Positions 32,304-42,173 are shown, counted from the stretch's first letter. The stretch is DNA of 64,000 bases from Shewanella khirikhana (GCF_003957745.1 NZ_CP020373.1:1674001-1738000), one strand, 5' to 3'. The notes: generated by a model not told the origin, from the letters alone. Translations and numbers: made by a program.

Positions 32304-34130
32304 TTAATAGTATTCATCAATGGCGTCAGTACAACGTGCACCGGTTTCTGGGCTGCTGAGGTTCTGTCTCAGGGCGCCAAACAGTTCGCGGCCCATACCG
32401 AAGCGGGACTTTTTAAGATCCACGGTTTCAGCCACTCGGGCGTTGAGTTCGGTTTCAGACACCAGCAGCGACAACTCACCTTTGATGGCATCGATTCGGA
32501 TAAGGTCGCCATTTTGCACCTTGGCAATCAAGCCACCGTCCAGCGCTTCCGGCGTCAGGTGAATAGCGGCAGGCACTTTACCTGAAGCACCGGACATACG
32601 ACCGTCGGTCATCAGTGCGACTTTAAAGCCTCTGTCCTGCAGGGTGCCAAGGATTGGCGTGAGTTTGTGCAGCTCAGGCATGCCGTTGGCTTTCGGGCCC
32701 TGGCCTTTTACCACTACTACACAGTCTCTATCGAGCTCGCCCGCTTTAAACAGCGCATCGAGCTTGTTCTGATCGTCAATCACCACCGCTGGTGCTTCAA
32801 CGATGCGGTGTTTTTCCTGCACCGCCGACACCTTGATAACCGCGCGGCCAAGGTTACCTTTCATCAGCTTAAGGCCACCGTTGCTTTGGAACGGCTCGCC
32901 CACAGGGCGCAGTACTTCGCCGTCCAGGGTTTCGGCAGGACCGTCAACCCAGGTCAGCTCGCCATCCAGCAGCTTGGGCTCCTGGGTGTAGCGGCGCAGA
33001 CCAAAGCCGGCAACTGTGTTCACATCTTCGTGCACCAGACCTGCATCCAGCAGTTCCTTCATCAGGAACGCCATGCCGCCTGCGGCGTGGAAGTGGTTGA
33101 TGTCGGCATGACCATTTGGGTACACACGGGCAAGCAGCGGCACCGCATCGGACAGCTCGGAGAAATCATCCCAGTTGATGATGATGCCGGCAGCGCGGGC
33201 AGCGGCCACAATGTGCATGGTCAGATTGGTGGAACCGCCGGTGGCCAGCAGCGCAACAATGCCGTTCACAATGGATTTTTCGCTGACGATTTCACCTATG
33301 GGTGAATACTGCAGCCCTTGCTCGGTCAGGCGGCATACCTGTTTGGCAGCCATCTTGCTCAAGGCTTCACGCAGCGGATCGTCAGGGTTAACGAAGGATG
33401 AACCTGGCAGCTGCAGACCCATCACTTCCAGCACCAACTGGTTGGAGTTAGCTGTGCCGTAGAAAGTACAGGTACCGGCGCTGTGATAAGAACTGGCTTC
33501 AGCTTCCAGCAGCGCGGCGCGGTCGACCTTGCCTTCGGCAAACTTCTGGCGAATACGCGCTTTTTCTTTGTTGGGGATGCCTGAGCGCATTGGGCCAGCC
33601 GGTACGAACAGCATCGGCAGATGACCAAAGCTCAGGGCACCAATCAGCAGACCGGGGACAATCTTGTCGCACACACCCAGCAGCAAGGCACCATCAAACA
33701 TGTTGTGTGACAAACCAACGGCGGTGGCCATGGCTATCACCTCACGGGACAGCAGAGACAGCTCCATGCCGGGTTGGCCCTGGGTCACCCCGTCGCACAT
33801 GGCTGGCACGCCGCCAGCTACCTGCGCCACACTGCCCACTTCATTACAGGCTGCTTTAAGCAGACTTGGATAATGCTCGTAAGGCTGATGCGCCGACAGC
33901 ATGTCGTTGAACGCGGTCACAATGCCGATATTGGCCTTGTTAAGTTGGCGCAGCGACTGTTTATCATCGGCACCGCACGCGGCAAAACCGTGGGCAAGGT
34001 TGCCACAGCTGAGGCTGGATCTGTGCACTGTCTGACTGCGGGCTTCGCCAATGGCGGCCAGATAAGCACTGCGGCTTTCTTTACTGCGTTCGATGATCCT
34101 GTCGGTCACCGACTTAACTACGGGGTGCAT
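32304..34130 (-). CDS. edd: 6-Phosphogluconate dehydratase
   Basis: Edd dehydrates 6-phosphogluconate to KDPG using a 4Fe-4S cluster. The 608-residue protein belongs to the IlvD/Edd family and keeps cluster cysteines in GVPAMCDGVTQG and LLGVCDKIVPG, plus STGTC-type SAGTCTFYGTANSN. I prefer ATG 34130, which has GGAGG upstream, over a longer start at 34154. It follows pgl by 11 bases. Length fits the family. Confidence 0.96.
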   Translation of the reverse strand: MHPVVKSVTDRIIERSKESRSAYLAAIGEARSQTVHRSSLSCGNLAHGFAACGADDKQSLRQLNKANIGIVTAFNDMLSAHQPYEHYPSLLKAACNEVGSVAQVAGGVPAMCDGVTQGQPGMELSLLSREVIAMATAVGLSHNMFDGALLLGVCDKIVPGLLIGALSFGHLPMLFVPAGPMRSGIPNKEKARIRQKFAEGKVDRAALLEAEASSYHSAGTCTFYGTANSNQLVLEVMGLQLPGSSFVNPDDPLREALSKMAAKQVCRLTEQGLQYSPIGEIVSEKSIVNGIVALLATGGSTNLTMHIVAAARAAGIIINWDDFSELSDAVPLLARVYPNGHADINHFHAAGGMAFLMKELLDAGLVHEDVNTVAGFGLRRYTQEPKLLDGELTWVDGPAETLDGEVLRPVGEPFQSNGGLKLMKGNLGRAVIKVSAVQEKHRIVEAPAVVIDDQNKLDALFKAGELDRDCVVVVKGQGPKANGMPELHKLTPILGTLQDRGFKVALMTDGRMSGASGKVPAAIHLTPEALDGGLIAKVQNGDLIRIDAIKGELSLLVSETELNARVAETVDLKKSRFGMGRELFGALRQNLSSPETGARCTDAIDEYY

Positions 34131-34141
34131 ACATTGCCTCC

Positions 34142-34840
34142 TTAGGCGCTCCAATACACGTCCAGGGGCGTTTTGTGCTGCCCGAGAACCACACGGATTG
34201 GCATCGCTTTGACATCATCGCTTTCCAGCGCCTGACGATAGACGCTGAGCTTTTGTTCGCCCACCAGATGCAAATAGATCTGGCGACTGTTCAGAATGGC
34301 CTGTTTGGTCATTGTGATACGCTCGTGCGGCGCCGTGGTTGGCGTCACCGCCTCACACAGGTTGCTGCTGTCGAGCGCTCTATCAAGCTCTTTTGAGCAA
34401 GGGAACCAGGAACAGGTGTGACCATCGTTACCCATGCCAAGTACAACCACATCAAATGGACGTGGCACATTGGCAAGCTGCTCTGAGGTCATGGCAGCGC
34501 CTTCTTCGGCGCTGGTGAACATATTCTTAAGGCCGCGGAATTTGGCGGAGGCTGCCCGGTGTTGGAGCAGATTCTCACGCACCAGTCGCTCGTTGGAATC
34601 CTTGTGGTCGTTGTCCACCCAGCGCTCATCCGCCAGGGTCACAAACACTTCGTTCCAATCGATGGCCTTCTTCGACAGGGTCTGGAACAGCTTAATGGGC
34701 GTAGAGCCACCACTGACCACCAGGCTCGCCTTACCACGGGCATCCACCGCTTCCTGCAGCTGACGTGCAATACGCTCGGCCAGCTGAGTTTCCAAAGATT
34801 CGGTGTTGTCGAATGATTTAAATACAGTTTCTTTAAGCAC
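34142..34840 (-). CDS. pgl: 6-Phosphogluconolactonase
   Basis: Pgl hydrolyses 6-phosphogluconolactone. The 232-residue DevB-type protein has the phosphate-binding SLVVSGGSTPIKLFQTL, the TLADERWV motif, SNERLVRENLL, and GMGNDGHTCSWFPCS, the last an unusual Cys-containing form of the catalytic loop. The start is GTG at 34840, five bases after a GGAGG that itself follows the zwf stop; an upstream ATG at 34858 overlaps that site. Operon position between zwf and edd fixes the assignment. Confidence 0.94.
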   Translation of the reverse strand: MLKETVFKSFDNTESLETQLAERIARQLQEAVDARGKASLVVSGGSTPIKLFQTLSKKAIDWNEVFVTLADERWVDNDHKDSNERLVRENLLQHRAASAKFRGLKNMFTSAEEGAAMTSEQLANVPRPFDVVVLGMGNDGHTCSWFPCSKELDRALDSSNLCEAVTPTTAPHERITMTKQAILNSRQIYLHLVGEQKLSVYRQALESDDVKAMPIRVVLGQHKTPLDVYWSA

Positions 34841-34850
34841 CCTCGCCTCC

Positions 34851-36323
34851 TTACTCATCCCAGGAGCGGCCATCTTTGGTGATGAGCGCTACCGAGGCTA
34901 CCGGGCCCCAGGTACCGGCCGGATAGGCCTTGGGTCTTTCGTTACTGTTTTCCCATGCCTGGATGATGCCATCAACCCAGGTCCAGGCCTGCTCTACTTC
35001 ATCGCGGCGCACAAACAGCGCCTGATTACCGAGCATGGCCTCCAAAAGCAGACGCTCATAGGCATCGGCGATACGCTCGTTCTTGAAGGTATCGGAGAAG
35101 CTCAAGTCCAGTTTGGTGGTTTGCAGACGGGTCTTCTGCTCAAGCCCCGGCACCTTGTTCATCATCTGGATTTCCACGCCTTCGTGTGGTTGCAGACGAA
35201 TGGTCAGCTTGTTGGGCGGCAGATTACGGTAGTTGGAGCGATACAGGTTGTGCGGTGGGTTTTTAAAATACACCACAATTTCTGAGCTCTTGAACGGCAT
35301 GCGCTTGCCACTTCGCAGGTAAAATGGCACACCGGCCCAGCGCCAGTTGTCGATATCAACCCGCAGCGCCACAAAGGTCTCGGTGTTCGAGTCCACATTG
35401 GCGCCTTCTTCTTCGAGGTAACCAGGCACAGGGCTGCCTTTAAGGAAGCCAGCAGAATATTGGCCGCGAACCGTGTTCTCGTTGACGTTATCCATATTGA
35501 TAGGGCGCAGTGATTTGAGCACTTTCACCTTTTCATCACGGATAGAGTCGGCATCCAGGTTTACCGGCGGGTCCATGGCAACCAGGGTCAGCACCTGTAA
35601 CAGGTGGTTTTGGATCATGTCGCGCATCTGACCGGCTTTATCGAAGTAACCCCAGCGGCCTTCGATACCCACTTCCTCGGCCACGGTGATCTGCACATGG
35701 TCAATAGTGCGGTTATCCCACTTAGAGGCAAACAGCGAGTTGGCAAAACGCAGCGCAATCAGGTTTTGAACGGTTTCTTTACCCAGGTAATGGTCGATAC
35801 GGTACACCTGGTTTTCGTTGAAGAACTCAGAAACCTGATTGTTGATGACTTTGGAAGATTCGAGGTCGGAGCCGATGGGCTTTTCGAGAACAACGCGGGT
35901 ATCGGGGAAAATCAGATTCTGTTCGTGCAGGCAGCGGCAGATGTCGCCAAAAATGGCCGGTGGGGTCGCGAAGTAGTTCACCATCACCCGCTTTTCCGGC
36001 TCAAGCAGCTCGTGGAAGGCGCCGTACCCTTCTGACTCAGTGAAATTGGTGCCGACATAATGGCAGCGCTCAATGAATCGGGCCAGGGTGGTTTCGCACA
36101 GTGCTTCTTTAACGAAGGTGGTCAGTGCGGTCTTAACCAGCTCTTTGAATTCTTCAGTGGAAAAGTGGTCTTTGGCGACACCGATGATTTTGGTGTCGTT
36201 ATGAAGCAGCTTGGCTTTGTCCAGCTGATATAAAGAAGGGAGCAGTTTACGTCTCGCGAGATCGCCCTTGGTACCGAAGAGGACAAAATCACAGGCCTTC
36301 GCCCCGGTTGTAGTGTTGCCCAT
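34851..36323 (-). CDS. zwf: Glucose-6-phosphate 1-dehydrogenase
   Basis: Zwf oxidises glucose 6-phosphate to the lactone and makes NADPH. The 490-residue protein has the nucleotide-binding start CDFVLFGTKGDLARRKLLPSL, the catalytic RIDHYLGKETVQNL (with Lys and His), and a typical C-terminal substrate domain. ATG 36323 has GGAGAG ten bases upstream. An upstream ATG in frame (36398) would add 25 residues that overlap the HexR-like site. It heads zwf-pgl-edd-eda, which funnels sugar phosphates to the Entner-Doudoroff route; Shewanella typically lacks phosphofructokinase (established knowledge), so this operon is central. Confidence 0.96.
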   Translation of the reverse strand: MGNTTTGAKACDFVLFGTKGDLARRKLLPSLYQLDKAKLLHNDTKIIGVAKDHFSTEEFKELVKTALTTFVKEALCETTLARFIERCHYVGTNFTESEGYGAFHELLEPEKRVMVNYFATPPAIFGDICRCLHEQNLIFPDTRVVLEKPIGSDLESSKVINNQVSEFFNENQVYRIDHYLGKETVQNLIALRFANSLFASKWDNRTIDHVQITVAEEVGIEGRWGYFDKAGQMRDMIQNHLLQVLTLVAMDPPVNLDADSIRDEKVKVLKSLRPINMDNVNENTVRGQYSAGFLKGSPVPGYLEEEGANVDSNTETFVALRVDIDNWRWAGVPFYLRSGKRMPFKSSEIVVYFKNPPHNLYRSNYRNLPPNKLTIRLQPHEGVEIQMMNKVPGLEQKTRLQTTKLDLSFSDTFKNERIADAYERLLLEAMLGNQALFVRRDEVEQAWTWVDGIIQAWENSNERPKAYPAGTWGPVASVALITKDGRSWDE

Positions 36324-36385
36324 TGCTGCAAGCTCTCCTTTGTCATCGGCTTCACCGTATGATGGACGGTTGAAAGCCCTTTTGT

Positions 36386-36400
36386 TGTAATATAACAACA
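36386..36400. promoter_or_regulatory. Candidate HexR site upstream of zwf
   Basis: TGTAATATAACAACA matches TGTAATwwwATTACA at 13 of 15 positions, 63 bases before the zwf start. The surrounding TGTTGT/ACAACA pair (36383-36400) is palindromic. Confidence 0.55.
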
Positions 36401-36483
36401 GATTTTGTTAAATGCATCCATAATTTGAAAAATCGTCGATACCGCCATGCTAGGCAGCCAAAGACGAAATCTGTTATTATTTT

Positions 36484-36498
36484 TGTGCTTAAATTACT
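36484..36498. promoter_or_regulatory. Candidate HexR site in the zwf-hexR divergent region
   Basis: TGTGCTTAAATTACT matches TGTAATwwwATTACA at 12 of 15 positions, with the right half intact. It lies about 140 bases before hexR and may allow autoregulation. Confidence 0.4.
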
Positions 36499-36635
36499 GT
36501 TGGCAGTAGTAAGTTGGTGTGAAATCACCGCTAAAACTGTAAGCGGCAAACCACTTTGTGATCCAGACAGCAAATTGAAACGCTGTGATCAGAAAATAAA
36601 AAAATAACACCTTCATCAATAGCGGACGTACGCGT

Positions 36636-37490
36636 ATGAATACCCTAGAAAAGGTCCAGAAAAGTCTAAACCAATTCAGCAAGTCAGAACGCAAAGTGGC
36701 AGAAGTTATCCTGGCCTCTCCACAGACTGCGATCCACTCCAGTATCGCAACCCTGGCCAAGATGGCCGATGTGAGCGAGCCTACCGTCAACCGTTTTTGT
36801 CGTCGTCTCGATACTAAAGGCTTTCCTGATTTTAAATTACATCTGGCCCAAAGTCTTGCCAATGGCACGCCCTACGTCAGCCGCCACGTTGAAGAAGATG
36901 ACTCCCCTGAGTCCTACACCACGAAAATCTTCGAATCTTCAATGGCTTCTTTGGACACTGCCCGCCAAAGCCTCGATATGCAGGCCATCAATAAAGCAGT
37001 GGATATACTGACCCAGGCCAAGACCATTTCTTTCTTTGGCCTGGGCGCGTCCGCCGCCGTGGCCCACGATGCCCAGAACAAATTTTTCCGTTTTAACGTA
37101 CCTGTGATTTGTTTCGATGATGTGTTGATGCAGCGTATGAGCTGTATTAACAGCAACGAAGGCGATGTTGTGGTGCTGATTTCCCACACTGGTCGTACCA
37201 AGTCATTGATTGATATAGCAAGACTTGCACGCGAGAACGGCGCTGCCGTGATTGCCATTACCGCCCGTAACTCGCCTTTATCAGTCGAATGTACACTGGC
37301 AGTCACCATGGAAGTGCCGGAAGATACAGATATGTACTTGCCCATGGCGTCAAGACTGGCCCAGCTGGTGATTATTGACGTGCTTGCCACTGGATTTACC
37401 CTGCGCCGCGGTCCAAGATTCAGAGACAGCCTGAAGCGCGTGAAGGAAGCCCTGAAGGAGTCCAGGATCAATAAAGATCCGGACCTGTAA
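36636..37490 (+). CDS. hexR: RpiR-family repressor HexR
   Basis: HexR controls central carbon genes and is released by KDPG. The 284-residue protein has an N-terminal RpiR helix-turn-helix (SKSERKVAEVILASPQTAIHSSIATLAKMADVSEPTVNRFCRRL in parts) and a C-terminal SIS sugar-phosphate domain (about residues 125-265; FFGLGASAAVAHDAQNKFFR, VLISHTGRTKSLIDIA). It is divergent from zwf and directly upstream of pyruvate kinase, the arrangement known in Shewanella. Five HexR-like sites in this window lie before gap, zwf, hexR and pyk genes. Confidence 0.95.
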   Translation: MNTLEKVQKSLNQFSKSERKVAEVILASPQTAIHSSIATLAKMADVSEPTVNRFCRRLDTKGFPDFKLHLAQSLANGTPYVSRHVEEDDSPESYTTKIFESSMASLDTARQSLDMQAINKAVDILTQAKTISFFGLGASAAVAHDAQNKFFRFNVPVICFDDVLMQRMSCINSNEGDVVVLISHTGRTKSLIDIARLARENGAAVIAITARNSPLSVECTLAVTMEVPEDTDMYLPMASRLAQLVIIDVLATGFTLRRGPRFRDSLKRVKEALKESRINKDPDL

Positions 37491-37541
37491 CTGGATTCCA
37501 TGACTTCCCCGGCGGTCAGAATCTACTCTGATCGCCATTCC

Positions 37542-37564
37542 ACCGCCAAAAGTTGGCGGTTTCT
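37542..37564 (+). terminator. Possible terminator of hexR
   Basis: ACCGCCAA, loop AAG, TTGGCGGT: an eight-pair stem followed by TTCTC, a poor T run. Probably partial termination ahead of pyk. Confidence 0.5.
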
Positions 37565-37599
37565 CACAAAAATAAAAGCTTGAGATAGATCATTTTGTT

Positions 37600-37614
37600 T
37601 GTAACTTTCCTACA
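37600..37614. promoter_or_regulatory. Candidate HexR site upstream of pyk
   Basis: TGTAACTTTCCTACA matches TGTAATwwwATTACA at about 12 of 15 positions, 63 bases before the pyk start. TATAAT-like TAATAT follows at 37615. Confidence 0.5.
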
Positions 37615-37677
37615 TAATATGCGCCAATGTCTGTTAATATAGTCTTCAGATTAACTTGAAACTTAACGGAGTAACTC

Positions 37678-39117
37678 ATGTTCCGCAGAACCAAAATCGT
37701 TACTACCCTCGGCCCTGCCACAGACCGTGACGATAACCTTCGCCGCATTATCGCGGCTGGTGCTAACGTAGTAAGACTCAACTTCTCCCACGGTTCCCCC
37801 GAAGATCATCTTGAGCGTGCCACCCGCGTACGTAACCTTGCCAAAGAGCTCGGTGTTCACGTTGCCATCCTCGGCGACCTGCAAGGCCCCAAAATCCGCG
37901 TATCTACCTTTAAAGACAACCGTAAGGTTCAGCTGGCACTGGGTCAGGAATTTACCCTCGACGCAGAGCTTGCCAAAGGTGAAGGTGACGAAACTCAGGT
38001 TGGTATCGACTATAAAGAGCTGCCCGATGACGTGGTTGTTGGCGACATCCTGATGCTCGACGATGGCCGTGTGCAGCTGAAAGTGGAACGCGTTGAAGGC
38101 CGTAAGGTGTTCACCTCGGTAACCGTTGCCGGTCCTTTGTCCAACAACAAAGGCATCAACAAAAAAGGCGGTGGCTTGTCTGCTGCGGCGCTGACCGAAA
38201 AAGACAAGGCCGATATCATCACAGCTGCCCGCATTAACGTGGACTACCTGGCGGTATCTTTCCCACGTACCGGTGCCGACCTGAACTACGCACGCGATCT
38301 GGCCAAAGCCGCTGGCTCAAATGCCATGATTGTTGCCAAGGTTGAACGCGCCGAAGCCGTTGCCACTGACGAAGCCATGGATGACGTGATCCTGGCCTCT
38401 GACGCCGTCATGGTTGCCCGTGGCGACCTGGGTGTGGAAATCGGTGATGCAGCGCTGGTTGCCGTGCAGAAGAAACTTATCAGCCGCTCTCGTCAGCTGA
38501 ACCGCGTTGTGATCACCGCGACCCAGATGATGGAGTCGATGATCACCAGCCCAATGCCAACCCGCGCCGAAGTGATGGACGTGGCGAACGCCGTATTGGA
38601 TGGTACCGATGCTGTGATGCTGTCTGCCGAGACCGCTGCCGGTGACTTCCCTGAAGAAACCGTACGTGCCATGTCCAACGTGTGTCTGGGCGCCGAAGCG
38701 CATCCAAGCGTGAAAGTGTCCAAGCACCGTATGGATGAGCGTTTCAGCTCAGTGGAAGAAACCATTGCCCTGTCGACCATGTATGCCGCCAACCACCTCG
38801 ACGGTGTGAAGGCAATTATTGCCTTGACCGAGTCTGGCGCCACTGCCCAGTTGATGAGCCGTATCAGTTCTTCTCTGCCTATCATTGCCCTGTCACGCCA
38901 CGAAACCACACTGGCGAAAATGGCACTGTACCGCGGTGTGCAGCCAGTCTACTTCGACTCAACTGCGTTCCGCGCTGACGAAGTAGCTGCTCAGGCGCTG
39001 GAAGCCGTTCGCGGCGCAGGTTATCTGACCTCTGGCGATCTGGTACTGATGACCAAAGGCGATGCCATGGAAACCATCGGTGGCACCAACACCTGTAAGG
39101 TACTGATCCTGCCTTAA
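37678..39117 (+). CDS. pykA: Pyruvate kinase
   Basis: Pyruvate kinase makes ATP and pyruvate from phosphoenolpyruvate. The 479-residue protein has the opening RRTKIVTTLGPATD, RLNFSHGSPEDH, GDLQGPKIRV, the active-site MIVAKVERAEAV, DAVMVARGDLGVEIG and the TATQMMESMI motif. The Val-Ala-Lys-Val-Glu form and neighbours point to the PykA type (type II in E. coli) rather than PykF, although the subtype call is by resemblance. It is downstream of hexR, with a HexR-like site before it. Confidence 0.94.
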   Translation: MFRRTKIVTTLGPATDRDDNLRRIIAAGANVVRLNFSHGSPEDHLERATRVRNLAKELGVHVAILGDLQGPKIRVSTFKDNRKVQLALGQEFTLDAELAKGEGDETQVGIDYKELPDDVVVGDILMLDDGRVQLKVERVEGRKVFTSVTVAGPLSNNKGINKKGGGLSAAALTEKDKADIITAARINVDYLAVSFPRTGADLNYARDLAKAAGSNAMIVAKVERAEAVATDEAMDDVILASDAVMVARGDLGVEIGDAALVAVQKKLISRSRQLNRVVITATQMMESMITSPMPTRAEVMDVANAVLDGTDAVMLSAETAAGDFPEETVRAMSNVCLGAEAHPSVKVSKHRMDERFSSVEETIALSTMYAANHLDGVKAIIALTESGATAQLMSRISSSLPIIALSRHETTLAKMALYRGVQPVYFDSTAFRADEVAAQALEAVRGAGYLTSGDLVLMTKGDAMETIGGTNTCKVLILP

Positions 39118-39193
39118 TATTTGTTCGTCTGATTTGCCTCGCCAGCCGCAGGCAATCATGACAGACAACAGCAAGAGCAAATCTCTTAAAAGA

Positions 39194-39223
39194 AAAAGGC
39201 ACGCAATGCGTGCCTTTTTTATT
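39194..39223. terminator. Bidirectional intrinsic terminator
   Basis: AAAAAGGCACGCA and TGCGTGCCTTTTTT between converging pykA (+) and fadE (-). Confidence 0.9.
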
Positions 39224-39237
39224 GTCTGCTCAATCAG

Positions 39238-41517
39238 TTACAGCGAGGCAAACTCATCCACGTTGATGGCAGCCAGACGCAGCTCATCGGCTTTCTTAAG
39301 GCTTGCCAGTTCATCAGCGTTGATAACACCGGCTTCCAGCGCCTGCTCAAGCATAGTAGGAGACATACCCTTGCCTTTCAGTTTGCCTTCTTTCTGGGCG
39401 GCGCGGATTTTCTTGTAAATTCCGCGGCACTCAAACTGGGCAATAAAGGCTTCTTCCACTTCGGCAATGCCGCCCTTGTCGCCTTCAAATGAAGGACACA
39501 GGAAGGTCAGACGATCGCGGGCAGGACCGGGTTTGAGCATGGCTTCCACCACGTCAGTGGCCAGCTTGTCCGATGGTCCTTTGAAGTGATTGCCAATAGG
39601 GAACACCAGTGCACGCAGCAGCCAGGCCACGGGGCGCATTGGGAAGTTACGCAGGGCATCATCCAGCGCCTTGGCGGCCTTCATCAGACGGGTTTGCATC
39701 ACATAGTGAACGGTTGGCAAATCATCGTGCTGACGGCCATTGTCTTCAAAAAGCTTCAGGGTCGCAGACGCCAGGTACAGCTCGGACAGCACATCGCCCA
39801 AACGGGCCGACAGCATTTCACGGCGCTTAAGCTCACCACCCAGGATAAGCATGGCCATATCGGTCATGATGGCGAGCGCAGAAGACATACGACCCATATG
39901 CTGATAGTAACGTTTGGTTTCACCGCTCACAGGCGACTGGGCAAAACGGCTGCCAGTGAGTGCCGAGAACAAACTCGAGAAAGCGTTGCGGGTGGCATAG
40001 CCCATATGGCCCATCAGCAGATCATCAAAACGCTCCAGCGCTTCATCCACGTCCGCCATGCCGGCCGCTTCCATTTCTGCCAATACGTAAGGGTGGCAGC
40101 GGGTTGCGCCCTGGCCGAAAATCATCAGGCTGCGGGTCAGAATGTTAGCCCCTTCCACAGTAATGGAGATGGGGTTCGCCATATAGCCGTGGGCCAGATA
40201 GTTTTTCGGGCCAAGCTGAATGCCTTTACCGGACTGGATATCCATGGCGTCATTCATTACGTCACGGCCCATTTCGGTCATATGGTATTTGGCGATGGCA
40301 GTCACCACTGACGGCTTCACCTTCAAATCGATACCTGTTGTGGTCAGACGGCGCGCCGCCTCCAGCTGATAGGTGTTACCAATGATGCGCGCCAGCGCTT
40401 CCTGCACACCTTCAAAGTGACCAATGGACATACCAAACTGCTTGCGCACAAAGCTGTAAGCCGTGGTGGTTTTGGTGGCGACATGGCCGGAAGCCGTTGC
40501 CAGCGCAGGCAAGGAGATCCCGCGGCCGGCCGACAAACATTCAACCAGCATACGCCAGCCTTTACCGGCATACTGCGGGCCACCGATGATCCATTCCAGC
40601 GGAATAAACACCTTATCGCCACGGGTAGTGCCGTTCATAAACGCCATATTCAGCGGGTTGTGGCGGTTACCGATTTCAACACCCGGGTGATTGGTCGGAA
40701 TGAGCGCACAGGTAATGCCAATGTGCTTCTTGTCGCCAAGCAACCCTTCGGGATCCTGCATCTGGAACGCCAGACCCAGTACGGTCGCCACTGGCGCCAG
40801 GGTGATGTAACGCTTGTTCCAGCTAAGCTCAAGGCCGAGTACTTCGTCACCGTTGAATTCGCCTTTTTTCACCACGCCCACATCGGGAATGGCACCTGCA
40901 TCAGAACCGGCTTCAGGGCCTGTCAGTGCAAAACAAGGGATTTCATCGCCCTTGGCTAGGGCTGGCAGCCAAAAGTCCTTTTGCTCCTTGGTACCATAGT
41001 GAGTCAGAAGCTCACCCGGGCCCAGAGAGTTTGGCACCATGACGGTAACGGCTGCGCTGACACTGCGGCTAGCCAGTTTGGCTACAATGGTAGAGTTGGC
41101 ATAGGCGGAGAATCCTTTACCGCCATACTTTTTCGGGATGATAAGTGCGAAAAAGCCTTCTTTTTTGAAGTAATCCCACAGCTCTGGAGGCAGGTCTTTA
41201 CGGTTATGAACAATGTCGAAGTCATCAATCATCGACAGCGCGGTCATCACCTGGTTGTCGAGGAAAGCTTTCTCTTCTGCGGTTAAGGATGATTTGCCGT
41301 AGGCATGCAGCGCATCCCAGTTAGGCTTGCCGCGAAACAGCTCCCCTTCCCACCAGACATCGCCCGCTTCCATGGCTTCACGTTCAGTATCAGACAGCGG
41401 TGGCAGTACCCGTTTAAAAAACGCAAATACCGGCTGAGTGATAAACTTCATCCGCAAATCTTTTACCGCAAACAGCACAATGACGGCTGCCACCAACAAT
41501 AACAACAATGTGATCAT
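39238..41517 (-). CDS. fadE: Acyl-CoA dehydrogenase FadE
   Basis: FadE does the first oxidation of fatty acyl-CoA in beta-oxidation. The 759-residue protein is the long proteobacterial form: an N-terminal membrane helix (TLLLLLVAAVIVLFAV), the dehydrogenase core with PCFALTGPEAGSDAG, WNKRYITLAPVA and FEGVQEALARI, and a C-terminal extension of about 250 residues. ATG 41517 has AGGAG upstream. It follows the regulator psrA by 14 bases and is likely cotranscribed with it. Confidence 0.95.
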   Translation of the reverse strand: MITLLLLLVAAVIVLFAVKDLRMKFITQPVFAFFKRVLPPLSDTEREAMEAGDVWWEGELFRGKPNWDALHAYGKSSLTAEEKAFLDNQVMTALSMIDDFDIVHNRKDLPPELWDYFKKEGFFALIIPKKYGGKGFSAYANSTIVAKLASRSVSAAVTVMVPNSLGPGELLTHYGTKEQKDFWLPALAKGDEIPCFALTGPEAGSDAGAIPDVGVVKKGEFNGDEVLGLELSWNKRYITLAPVATVLGLAFQMQDPEGLLGDKKHIGITCALIPTNHPGVEIGNRHNPLNMAFMNGTTRGDKVFIPLEWIIGGPQYAGKGWRMLVECLSAGRGISLPALATASGHVATKTTTAYSFVRKQFGMSIGHFEGVQEALARIIGNTYQLEAARRLTTTGIDLKVKPSVVTAIAKYHMTEMGRDVMNDAMDIQSGKGIQLGPKNYLAHGYMANPISITVEGANILTRSLMIFGQGATRCHPYVLAEMEAAGMADVDEALERFDDLLMGHMGYATRNAFSSLFSALTGSRFAQSPVSGETKRYYQHMGRMSSALAIMTDMAMLILGGELKRREMLSARLGDVLSELYLASATLKLFEDNGRQHDDLPTVHYVMQTRLMKAAKALDDALRNFPMRPVAWLLRALVFPIGNHFKGPSDKLATDVVEAMLKPGPARDRLTFLCPSFEGDKGGIAEVEEAFIAQFECRGIYKKIRAAQKEGKLKGKGMSPTMLEQALEAGVINADELASLKKADELRLAAINVDEFASL

Positions 41518-41531
41518 GGCAATGACTCCTG

Positions 41532-42173
41532 TTATGCCTGATTAAGTGGCACGGCGACGCCCGCAGCCATATAAGGGATGACTTTGCGGATCACCGACTC
41601 GATGTCGTTCTGCTCTTTAAAGTCAGCTTCGGCGATTTCCATCAGGGCATCGGACGATGCCATGGTGAAGACCACAGTCCCCAAAGTGAAGTGTAGTCGC
41701 CAGAACATTTCTGCTGGCGGTATATGGGGCGCGCTTTGGCTGACAACCTGCACGAAACGGTCAAGGTGTTCGCCGTAATGGGTGGTGATAAACCAGCGCA
41801 GGTGGCCCTGGCTTTCGATATAACCACGGCCAAGCAACTGCAGGAAAATCCGCGTCCCTTCAACTCTCACCTTGTTCAGATCCAAAAGCGGCCTGACCAG
41901 CGCAGAGAAAATGGTTTCAAGGGATGCCTGGGTGCTTTGCTGCGACAGCTTAACCAGCTCCGCCGATGCCGCTGGCATAAACACATCCAGATAGCGGGCA
42001 AGCACGGCACGGATAAGCTCTTTTTTAGAGCCAAAATGGTAGTTCACCGAGGCCAGGTTTACTTCGGCCTTGCTGGTGATAAGCCTCAAAGAGGTTTCTG
42101 AAAAGCCGCGTTCGGCAAACAGCTTTTCGGCGGCATCAAGAATTCGGGTTTTGGTGTCGGATCGATTCGCCAT
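41532..42173 (-). CDS. psrA: TetR-family fatty-acid regulator PsrA
   Basis: PsrA represses fatty acid oxidation genes and is released by long-chain fatty acids or their CoA esters. The 213-residue protein has the N-terminal TetR helix-turn-helix (AERGFSETSLRLITSKAEVNLASVNYHFGSKKELI in parts), which matches Pseudomonas PsrA almost word for word by memory, and a C-terminal ligand domain with FWRLHFTLGTVVFTMAS. It is upstream of fadE in the same direction. A PsrA-like palindrome lies just upstream of its start. Confidence 0.9.
   Translation of the reverse strand: MANRSDTKTRILDAAEKLFAERGFSETSLRLITSKAEVNLASVNYHFGSKKELIRAVLARYLDVFMPAASAELVKLSQQSTQASLETIFSALVRPLLDLNKVRVEGTRIFLQLLGRGYIESQGHLRWFITTHYGEHLDRFVQVVSQSAPHIPPAEMFWRLHFTLGTVVFTMASSDALMEIAEADFKEQNDIESVIRKVIPYMAAGVAVPLNQA

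Noticed and set aside
36520..36560. Possible CRP site near GTGTGAAATCACC upstream of hexR
   Set aside because: The half-sites are too close together for the TGTGA-N6-TCACA consensus.
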